DNA of 5,136 nucleotides, taken from assembly GCA_013697465.1 (NCBI GenBank), contig JACCWU010000304.1:1-5136 (forward strand), written 5' to 3'. The first letter of the stretch is position 1. Each line of letters opens with the position of its first letter. Shown piece by piece: positions 1 through 5,136 of the stretch. The position numbers were made by a program, and so were the translations under genes. The notes under the pieces are model-generated. The model made no database searches. It was given only the letters and a program-made list of their open reading frames with translations, and was not told the origin of the DNA. The stretch comes from Actinomycetota bacterium. GTDB lineage: Bacteria; Actinomycetota; Thermoleophilia; Gaiellales; Gaiellaceae.

Positions 1-540
1 GTTGTCGTGTTCCACCCCGGCTTCCTGCTGGAGCGAAGCCGGGAGGCGGCGCTCGACGCGGTCGTGGAGCAGCTCGGCACGCTTCGCGAGCGCCTCGAGG
101 GCAAGGGACGCGGGGTGCCCTTCGGCGTCGAGGTCATGGGACGGGTCAGAGATCTCGGGTCGCTCGACGACGTTCTCGAGATCTCCAGGCGCACGAACTG
201 GGTGCGACCGGTGCTCGACTTCGCTCACATGCACGCGACGAGCGACGGGGGGTTCGTCGGCGTCGAGCCCTTTGCGCTCGCACTCGAGGCCGTGGACGCG
301 GTGCTCGAGGCGGGCAGCCCGTTTCACATCCACTTCTCCGACATCGCCTTCGCCAACCGGAACGAGACCAAGCATCTTCCATATGGCGAAGGGACACTCC
401 GAGCCGATCCGCTCAGAGAAGCGCTCTACCTGCTCGACCGGCCGGCGACCGTGATCTCCGAATCGCCCGACGAGCGCTCGAGTCAGGCGATCCGGGCCGT
501 GCTCGCCGCCGGCGCGAGCTCCGTCGAGCGCAGCTCGTAA
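1..540 (+). CDS. Endonuclease IV-like TIM-barrel protein (AP endonuclease family 2), 5' end missing
   Basis: The frame is open from base 1 and ends at TAA 538-540, giving the last 179 residues; the true start lies upstream of the window. The family (Nfo/endonuclease IV, xylose isomerase-like TIM barrel) cleaves DNA at abasic sites using a zinc cluster and usually has about 270-290 residues, so roughly a third is absent. Counting from base 1, the ligand motifs appear in family order: HPG (H5), GVEVMGR (E44), DFAH (D73, H76), HIHFSD (H111), TKHLPYGEG (H125) and ISESPD (E154). These match E. coli Nfo H109, E145, D179, H182, H216, H231 and E261. The position of Nfo D229 is Thr (T123), which suggests a divergent branch, perhaps like the archaeal-type endonuclease IV homologues. 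The last 58 bp overlap the 3' end of the opposite-strand signalling gene. The fold is a firm call. The abasic-site activity is inferred, and a sugar isomerase-like or other TIM-barrel role is possible. Confidence 0.82.
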   Translation, partial: VVVFHPGFLLERSREAALDAVVEQLGTLRERLEGKGRGVPFGVEVMGRVRDLGSLDDVLEISRRTNWVRPVLDFAHMHATSDGGFVGVEPFALALEAVDAVLEAGSPFHIHFSDIAFANRNETKHLPYGEGTLRADPLREALYLLDRPATVISESPDERSSQAIRAVLAAGASSVERSS

Positions 541-3446
541 GCCGCCGCCTCTTCGGCGCGCCCGCGGTCCTTGAGAAACCTCGTGAATCGCTCGAGCGGC
601 TCGATCTCGAGCACTTTGAAGTCGCTTTCCCGCGCGAGCGCGAGCGCAGACCGGAAGTGCTGCTCCGCCTCGTCGTCGCGACCCTGTGCGGCAAGCACCG
701 CGCCCATAGCGGTGGTGGCGGTGACGATGCAGCTCGGATCGTCCGCACCGGCACCTGCTCGCGCTTCGCGGGCCAACCGCTCCGCCTCGTCGACCTTGCC
801 GAGATCGGCGAGGGTCGCGGCCAGATCCGCCTGGTAGTCGGGAAGGACCCCGCGGTCGCCACGCGCCGTCGTTATGCGAACGGCCTCTCGAAGCAGCTTC
901 TCGGCTCTCTTGTGATCGCCCCTGAGTCGAGCGAGCCAACCGAGCTTCGTCAGCGCTGCCGCGGCTGCGGGCTCCACGCCGAGCTCGACGGACGTCGCGC
1001 GAACCTCCTCGAAGAGGGTCTCCGCAGCGTCGAGCTCTCCCTTCAGCGTTAGGAACAAGCCGTAGGCGAGTGTCGCGCTAACCCTCGCGCGCACACTGCC
1101 GCTCTCTCCCGCCAGCTCGAGCGCGCGAGTGAGGAGGAGCTCGGCCTCGTCGAGCTCGAGCCGGGCAATGTGCGTCTGCGCCAGCGACTGCGCGGCGATC
1201 GTCTGCAGGTCCTTGCGATCTGCGTCGAGCGCGATCACGTATGCGCGCTCCATGTAGCGGACGACGTCCTGCATCTCGGCCTGCCACGCAGCCGCGGTCG
1301 CACGCACCGTCAGCGCGTCGAAGTGGGCGACTGGATCGTCCTCCCCGGCGAGAAGCTCGAGCGCCTCGTCCACGACGACCTTTGCCTGCCCGGGGTCGCC
1401 GTCGCGCTTCATCAGCGATTCGGCGAGCGCGGTGAGCGCCAACGCCTCCAGAACGCGCTCGTCCTGCTCGCGAGCCTGATCGCGAACCTTCGTCATCTCG
1501 ACTTCGACGGCAGCCCAATCCTGCAGCCGCCACGCCGCTCGGGCGGCGATGTAGCGCGCGGAGAGCGTCGGTCGGAGCTCGATTGCCCGGAGACCGAGCT
1601 TCCGTGCGGTCGCGTACGCCTCACGCGCGAGCGCGCGCTTCGCAGCCTTGACGAGCGCCGCGCCGGTTTCCTCCGCCAGCTCCTCGGGTGCTGCTCCCTC
1701 GAGCTCGGTCAATAGCTCGACGGACTGGTCGAGGTGGTACGCGCGGATCTCGACGAGCTCTTCCCCCGCGCGCTCGCCGAGCCACTCGGCGAACCGAGCA
1801 TGGTGGTGCGCACGCGCGAGCTTGGCGAGCCCCGTGTACGCGACCTCCCGGATGAGCAGATGCTTGAAGCGGTAGGCGGTCTCGCCGGAGATGGACGAAC
1901 GCGGCTCGCGGAGCACGAACTCACGGAGGAGAAGGTCGTCGAGGAGCTCGTCGATGTCGTCCAGGTCTGGCGCAAGGTGCGCGATCGCTCCCCCCCAGAA
2001 CACCCTCCCGGCGACCGAAGCGCGCTGGAGAAGCGTCTTTGCCGCAGGAGACAGATGGTCGATCCGGGCGGCGATGAGCGCTTGCAAGGTGTCGGGCACT
2101 CGGGTGGGGCCGCCGTTCCCGGCGCCGCTCTCCACGAGCATGCGAATCATCTCCTCGACGAAGAGCGGATTGCCCTCGGCCCGCTCGAGCACGTCCTTCG
2201 GCAGAGCCGACGGCATCTCGCCAGAGGCACCGGCGAGCTGGCTGAGCAACTTCTCGACCAGGAGCTCGCTCTCCTCCTCGGAGAGCGGCTCGAGCTCTAT
2301 CGCGGTCGAGCGCACCCGTCCACCGCCCCACCCCGGTCGATTGTCGAGGAGCTCCGGCCGCGCGAGGCAGAGGATCAGGAGCGGCGCCCGAACCGAGTCG
2401 GCGATGTGCTCGATGAGGTCGAGCAGCGGCTCTTCGGCCCAATGGATGTCCTCGAAGAGGAGCACGAGTGGCTGCACGTCGGCGAGCGTCTCCATGATCT
2501 CGCGTGCCGCCCAGGAAATCTCCTGTGAGCTGCGCTCGCCCTCGAGCGCCTCCAGCATGCCCGCGGCGAGACCGAGCACGTCCGCGACGGTCTCCTCCTC
2601 GCAGCACGCGCGGAGCTTCGCGAACGCCTCTTCGAGCGGGTCGTCGTCCGAGATCCCGGCGGCCGCCTTGATCATCTCGGCGAGCGGCCAGTACGTCACA
2701 CCTTCCCCGTACGGTAGGCAGCGCCCTGTGAGGACGCTGACTCGCTCGACGCCGTCCACGAACTCGCGCGCGAGCCGGCTCTTGCCCACCCCTGGCTCGC
2801 CGTAGATCGTGAACAGATGCGCTCGACCGTCTCGGGCAGTACGTGCGAAGGAGTTCTCGAGAAGCTCGAGCTCGGTATCGCGACCTACGAGTGGAGCCCG
2901 CGGGCCGAACGACCGTCCGCGTCCGTCGAGAGCGTCCAGGACCCGCCAGGCACGGGAGGGGGCACCGAGACCGCGTAGCTCGAGCGGTCCCGCGTCTTCG
3001 AGTACCAGGCTTGCGGCGGCAAGCCGGTGCGCCGTCGGGCCGATGAGGATCTCGCCCGGCGCGGCGGACTGCTGGAGCCGCGCCGCCGTGTTCACCGCCT
3101 CACCCGTGACGAATGACGAATCGGCCGCTTCGTCGACGACGAGCTCGCCGGCTTCGATGCCGATTCGTGCCTCGAGGCCCAGCTCCTCGACTGCTTGGAG
3201 CATCGCGATCGCTGCCCTCGCCGCCCTTTCCGCATCGTCCTCGTGCGCCTGCGGAATCCCGAAAGCAGCGAGGACCGCGTCCCCGGCGAACTTCTCCACG
3301 ATGCCCCCGTGCAGCGTGACGCAGTGCGACACCTTGTCGAAGAACTGGGTGACACGCCGCCGCACCACCTCCGGATCGGTGCGCGTGACGAGACTCGTCG
3401 AGTTCACGATGTCGACGAAAAGGACGGTTGCGAGCTTTCGCTCCAT
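483..3446 (-). CDS. Class III nucleotidyl cyclase - STAND/AAA ATPase - TPR signalling protein
   Basis: This is a 987-residue soluble protein with no signal peptide or membrane segment. Residues ~1-170 form a class III adenylate/guanylate cyclase domain: the metal Asp are D12 (FVDIVNST) and D56 (GDAVLAAFG), with K52, N119 and R123 (GEAVNTAARL) in catalytic positions. The adenine-selecting Asp position appears to be F112, so ATP specificity is uncertain. Residues ~183-430 form a STAND/AAA_16 ATPase: LVGR, Walker A GEPGVGKS (216-223), Walker B LLFEDIHWAE (E332, D333), ARPELL and GNPLFVEEM (425-433). A helical segment with YRFKHLLIREVAY (~525-537) follows, as is usual in this family. From ~590 to the end there are at least seven TPR-like helix pairs (e.g. 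~754-782, 793-823, 833-864, 873-900, 912-942, 953-979). I prefer ATG 3446 over in-frame GTG 3470: the protein then begins MERKLATVLFVD, as relatives do, and a -10 hexamer sits at -12 to -7. The stop is TGA 485-483. No DNA-binding output domain is visible. The likely role is an ATP-driven signalling switch that acts through protein contacts; the ligand and partners are unknown. Confidence 0.93.
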   Translation of the reverse strand: MERKLATVLFVDIVNSTSLVTRTDPEVVRRRVTQFFDKVSHCVTLHGGIVEKFAGDAVLAAFGIPQAHEDDAERAARAAIAMLQAVEELGLEARIGIEAGELVVDEAADSSFVTGEAVNTAARLQQSAAPGEILIGPTAHRLAAASLVLEDAGPLELRGLGAPSRAWRVLDALDGRGRSFGPRAPLVGRDTELELLENSFARTARDGRAHLFTIYGEPGVGKSRLAREFVDGVERVSVLTGRCLPYGEGVTYWPLAEMIKAAAGISDDDPLEEAFAKLRACCEEETVADVLGLAAGMLEALEGERSSQEISWAAREIMETLADVQPLVLLFEDIHWAEEPLLDLIEHIADSVRAPLLILCLARPELLDNRPGWGGGRVRSTAIELEPLSEEESELLVEKLLSQLAGASGEMPSALPKDVLERAEGNPLFVEEMIRMLVESGAGNGGPTRVPDTLQALIAARIDHLSPAAKTLLQRASVAGRVFWGGAIAHLAPDLDDIDELLDDLLLREFVLREPRSSISGETAYRFKHLLIREVAYTGLAKLARAHHHARFAEWLGERAGEELVEIRAYHLDQSVELLTELEGAAPEELAEETGAALVKAAKRALAREAYATARKLGLRAIELRPTLSARYIAARAAWRLQDWAAVEVEMTKVRDQAREQDERVLEALALTALAESLMKRDGDPGQAKVVVDEALELLAGEDDPVAHFDALTVRATAAAWQAEMQDVVRYMERAYVIALDADRKDLQTIAAQSLAQTHIARLELDEAELLLTRALELAGESGSVRARVSATLAYGLFLTLKGELDAAETLFEEVRATSVELGVEPAAAAALTKLGWLARLRGDHKRAEKLLREAVRITTARGDRGVLPDYQADLAATLADLGKVDEAERLAREARAGAGADDPSCIVTATTAMGAVLAAQGRDDEAEQHFRSALALARESDFKVLEIEPLERFTRFLKDRGRAEEAAAYELRSTELAPAASTARIA

Positions 3447-3458
3447 GCGCAAAGTGTA
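3447..3458 (-). promoter_or_regulatory. Leaderless-type promoter of the cyclase/ATPase gene
   Basis: Read on the minus strand, TACACT occupies 3458-3453 and is followed by TTGCGC and then the ATG at 3446. The hexamer therefore lies at -12 to -7 from the A of ATG, the geometry expected when transcription starts at the start codon (TANNNT in actinobacteria and Deinococcus). No Shine-Dalgarno sequence precedes this ATG. I see no good -35 element at the expected distance; that region is occupied by the inverted repeat at 3478-3488. The hexamer lies inside the coding frame of the alternative GTG 3470 start, which argues against that start. Confidence 0.6.
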
Positions 3459-3477
3459 GAAACGACGCACGAGGCCG

Positions 3478-3488
3478 CGGGAGTCCCG
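3478..3488. repeat. Short perfect inverted repeat over the -35 region of the signalling gene
   Basis: CGGGA and TCCCG are perfect 5-bp arms around a single central G. The repeat covers -32 to -42 relative to the ATG at 3446, where sigma region 4 or a regulator would bind. It is short and GC-rich, so chance is a serious alternative. It could be a small operator or a by-product of base composition. Confidence 0.3.
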
Positions 3489-3499
3489 TTTGTGCGCAA

Positions 3500-3529
3500 G
3501 ACCGAATTCCGTTCACGCGGATTTCGGTC
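3500..3529. promoter_or_regulatory. Long inverted repeat in the divergent promoter region, candidate operator
   Basis: The left arm 3500-3511 (GACCGAATTCCG) and the right arm 3518-3529 (CGGATTTCGGTC) are reverse complements at 11 of 12 positions, separated by the 6-bp spacer TTCACG. The repeat is centred near -69 from the signalling gene's predicted transcription start and near -107 from that of manB. If both promoters are leaderless, neither transcribes it, so it would act as a DNA site rather than an RNA hairpin. It does not resemble the CRP consensus TGTGA-N6-TCACA. The binding protein is unknown. Confidence 0.5.
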
Positions 3530-3550
3530 GCCCGGAAGATCCCTGAAGAC

Positions 3551-3566
3551 GGCCGCTTTCGCGGCC
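3551..3566. repeat. Perfect GC-rich inverted repeat, 6-bp arms
   Basis: GGCCGC and GCGGCC flank TTTC. The repeat lies between the operator-like repeat and the manB promoter, about 55-70 bp before the manB start. No T-run follows on either strand, so it is not a convincing intrinsic terminator. It may be a second protein site, or chance in GC-rich DNA. Confidence 0.3.
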
Positions 3567-3608
3567 TTGGCGTTCCTGCTCTCGCAGCGAACCCGGCAGC
3601 CCCGCTAC

Positions 3609-3614
3609 TAGCAT
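3609..3614 (+). promoter_or_regulatory. Leaderless-type -10 element of the phosphomannomutase gene
   Basis: TAGCAT fits TANNNT and lies exactly at -12 to -7 from the GTG at 3621, separated from it by CGTGCC. No Shine-Dalgarno sequence is present before the GTG, so the mRNA probably begins at the start codon. No clear -35 hexamer is found 16-18 bp upstream. The same spacing occurs at the divergent gene, which strengthens both calls. Confidence 0.55.
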
Positions 3615-3620
3615 CGTGCC

Positions 3621-5000
3621 GTGCTCGACCCCCGCGTGTTCAAGGCGTACGACGTTCGCGGGCTCTACGGTGCAGAGCTGGACGAGGACGGCGCCTACAG
3701 GATCGGACGCGCGTACGTCGAGCACTTCGAGCCACGTTCGATTGCGGTCGGACGCGACATGCGGCTTTCCTCACCGACGATGGCCACCGCGGTCGGCGAG
3801 GGCGCAGCGGACGCCGGCGCCGATGTCGTGGACATCGGGCTCGTCGGCACGGAGATGGTCTATTTCGCCGTCGACTCCCTCGAGCTCGACGGCGGGATCT
3901 GCGTCACCGCCTCGCACAATCCGAAGGACTACACGGGGATGAAGATCGTGCGGCGAGGCGCGCTTCCGGTCGGCGGGGACTCCGGCCTTACGGACATCCG
4001 CGACCGGGCGTTGTCCCTGCAGAACGCCGAGAAGGGTCAGACCCCAGGACATGGCTCCAGGGAACGGGTGAGCAGGGGGCGCGTGACGGAGGCCGACGTC
4101 TGGCCGGGCTTCGTGGACAAGGTGCTCTCGTTCATCGATCCCGCCTCGATCAAGCCGCTACGCGTCGTGATCGACGCAGCGAACGGCATGGCGGGAGCGA
4201 TGCTGCCACCGGTGCTCGAGCGGATCCCCCAGCTCGACGTCGTGCGCTGCCATTTCGAGCCCGACGGGACCTTCCCCAACCACGAGCCGAACCCCCTGCT
4301 CCCGGAGAACCGCGAATTCATCGTCCGCACGACCCGGGAAGAGCGCGCCGATCTGGGAGTCGCGTACGACGGCGACGCCGACCGCTGCTTCTTCGTCGAC
4401 GACACGGGGGAGTTCGTCCCCGGGGACTTCGTGACTGCTCTTCTGGCGAAAGCCGTGCTCCGGAAAGAGCCCGGCGCGAAGGTGATCTACGACGTTCGCG
4501 CGAGCTGGGCGGTGGCACGGACGATCGAGGAGGCCGGGGGCGTGCCCCTCATGAATCGAGTCGGACACGCCTTCATCAAGCACCGCATGCGGAAGGAAGG
4601 CGCTGCGTTCGCGGGCGAGGTCTCCGCGCACTACTACTTCCGCGACTTCTCCCAGGCGGACTCGGGCGTCGTTCCTTTCCTGCTCATGCTCGAGCTGCTC
4701 TCGGGGGAGGAGAAGCTGTCGGAGCTGCTGGCGCCGTATCGCGAGCGCTACTTCCTCACCGGCGAGATCAACACGCCGGTCGCGGACGTGCCGTTGAAGT
4801 TGCAAGAGCTCAAGGAGCGCTACGCGGCGAAGGGAGGGCGCATCTCGCACCTCGACGGGCTTTCCGTCGAGTTCGACGACTGGCGCTTCAATGTTCGGCC
4901 GTCGAACACCGAGCCGCTCCTGCGCCTGAACCTCGAAGCGTTGTCGCACGAAACGATGCAAGAACGGCGCGACGAGGTGCTCGAGCTCATTCGGGCGTAG
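3621..5000 (+). CDS. manB: Phosphomannomutase/phosphoglucomutase (alpha-D-phosphohexomutase), complete
   Basis: This 459-residue cytosolic enzyme moves phosphate between C6 and C1 of mannose (and possibly glucose), supplying mannose-1-phosphate for GDP-mannose and glycan synthesis. Its length is normal for the family. All four active-site loops are intact: the phosphoserine loop TASHNP with S98, the metal loop DGDADR (D250, D252, D254, R255), the sugar-binding loop GEVSAHYYF (E333, S335, H337) and the phosphate-binding loop RPSNTEP (R426, S428, N429, T430). The N-terminal KAYDVRG (residues 8-14) is typical. GEVSAHYYFRDF resembles the GEHSAHYYFRDF that I recall from mycobacterial ManB, which favours phosphomannomutase over phosphoglucosamine mutase. 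GTG 3621 is chosen because it gives the usual short N-terminus and lies directly downstream of a leaderless-type -10 element; the next in-frame GTG (3636) would leave only VFKAYDVRG. The gene is divergent from the cyclase/ATPase gene and appears monocistronic in this window. Mutase identity is near certain, but the mannose/glucose preference is inferred. Confidence 0.96.
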   Translation: MLDPRVFKAYDVRGLYGAELDEDGAYRIGRAYVEHFEPRSIAVGRDMRLSSPTMATAVGEGAADAGADVVDIGLVGTEMVYFAVDSLELDGGICVTASHNPKDYTGMKIVRRGALPVGGDSGLTDIRDRALSLQNAEKGQTPGHGSRERVSRGRVTEADVWPGFVDKVLSFIDPASIKPLRVVIDAANGMAGAMLPPVLERIPQLDVVRCHFEPDGTFPNHEPNPLLPENREFIVRTTREERADLGVAYDGDADRCFFVDDTGEFVPGDFVTALLAKAVLRKEPGAKVIYDVRASWAVARTIEEAGGVPLMNRVGHAFIKHRMRKEGAAFAGEVSAHYYFRDFSQADSGVVPFLLMLELLSGEEKLSELLAPYRERYFLTGEINTPVADVPLKLQELKERYAAKGGRISHLDGLSVEFDDWRFNVRPSNTEPLLRLNLEALSHETMQERRDEVLELIRA

Positions 5001-5017
5001 CGCGACCGCAGCGGCGA

Positions 5018-5037
5018 TCACTCGTCCAAGCGAGTGA
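5018..5037 (+). terminator. Stem-loop after manB, possible terminator
   Basis: TCACTCG and CGAGTGA form a perfect 7-bp stem with loop TCCAAG, starting 18 bases after the manB stop codon. No T-tract follows (the next bases are CGCCACGCG), so this would be an atypical terminator or an mRNA 3'-end stabiliser. Its position just past the stop is the main support. Confidence 0.4.
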
Positions 5038-5065
5038 CGCCACGCGCCTACACGAGTACCGTGAG

Positions 5066-5079
5066 ACGACGCACGTCGT
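5066..5079. repeat. Short perfect inverted repeat near the window end
   Basis: ACGACG and CGTCGT are separated by CA. The repeat lies in the 136-bp stretch after manB, in which I find no convincing gene. It might be part of a control region for a gene beyond the window, or a chance palindrome. Confidence 0.2.
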
Positions 5080-5136
5080 TCGAGCCCTCTTCGCCCACGA
5101 GCAGGTGGCGTAGGCGGCACGGGCGCAGGGCTCGGG

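Noticed and set aside
1734..2805. Long + strand open frames (264 and 304 codons) opposite the ATPase region
   Set aside because: They mirror codon bias of the minus-strand gene, are rich in Ser/Arg or Glu/Arg, and contain no recognisable domain.
3447..3470. In-frame GTG at 3470 as the start of the signalling gene
   Set aside because: It adds only MRRFYTLR before the conserved MERKLATVLFVD, and these codons contain the TACACT promoter hexamer.
3500..3529. Reading the inverted repeat as a cAMP-CRP site, which would close a loop with the cyclase
   Set aside because: Neither arm contains TGTGA or TCACA at the right spacing; a TTCAC occurs only in the spacer.
483..5000. Frequent GAGCTC/CTCGAG words across the window
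   Set aside because: They arise from frequent Glu-Leu and Leu-Glu pairs with GAG and CTC codons read on either strand. They are not evenly spaced and are confined to coding sequence.
3428..5113. A 561-codon open frame on the + strand spanning the divergent region and all of manB in another frame
   Set aside because: It is extremely Arg-rich and low in complexity, has no family motifs, and shadows manB, whose own frame has every catalytic loop. High GC makes stops rare in off-frames.
4158..5120. A 320-codon minus-strand open frame opposite manB
   Set aside because: It is an antisense shadow of a clearly functional gene, with no start signal or family motif.
5061..5135. A possible gene starting at GTG 5061 and running off the window, with TACACG at -12 to -7
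   Set aside because: The hexamer misses the conserved last T, the 25 visible residues are Arg-rich with no motif, and there is no Shine-Dalgarno sequence. It is too little to call.
1..5136. tRNA, rRNA, CRISPR array, insertion sequence or attachment site
   Set aside because: I found no cloverleaf, spaced direct repeats, transposase motif or terminal inverted repeats on either strand.

Overview
This is a GC-rich (about two-thirds G+C by eye) bacterial chromosomal window. Its codon use, its leaderless-type promoters and its protein families suggest an actinobacterium. The class III cyclase / STAND ATPase / TPR protein and the actinobacterial-type phosphomannomutase would fit Thermoleophilia (Gaiellales/Solirubrobacterales-like), but this placement is an inference from recognised protein style, not from a marker gene.

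Layout, left to right: (1) 1-540, + strand, the C-terminal 179 residues of an endonuclease IV-like TIM-barrel protein whose start lies outside the window. (2) 483-3446, - strand, a 987-residue signalling protein with an N-terminal class III nucleotidyl cyclase domain, a central STAND/AAA_16 ATPase and a long C-terminal TPR region. Its 3' end overlaps gene 1 tail to tail by 58 bp. (3) 3447-3620, a compact 174-bp divergent intergenic region. It has a -10-like hexamer at exactly -12 to -7 of each flanking start codon and three inverted repeats. The best repeat has 12-bp arms matching at 11 of 12 positions (3500-3529). (4) 3621-5000, + strand, a complete 459-residue phosphomannomutase/phosphoglucomutase (manB-like) with all four signature loops intact. 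(5) 5001-5136, a short tail with a 7-bp stem-loop just after the manB stop and no gene I can support.

How they may work together: the cyclase-ATPase-TPR protein and the sugar-phosphate mutase are transcribed divergently from one small control region, so a protein bound there could affect both. ManB would supply mannose-1-phosphate (or glucose-1-phosphate) for GDP-sugars, glycans and glycolipids. The signalling protein would couple nucleotide binding, and perhaps cyclic nucleotide synthesis, to protein contacts through its TPRs. The endonuclease IV-like gene belongs to a different transcription unit running towards the signalling gene. No mobile element, CRISPR array, tRNA or rRNA is visible. 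Nothing here is a clear new system. The points worth a second look are the paired leaderless promoters with the intervening operator-like repeat, the substituted specificity residue in the cyclase domain, and the substituted metal-ligand position in the endonuclease IV-like protein.
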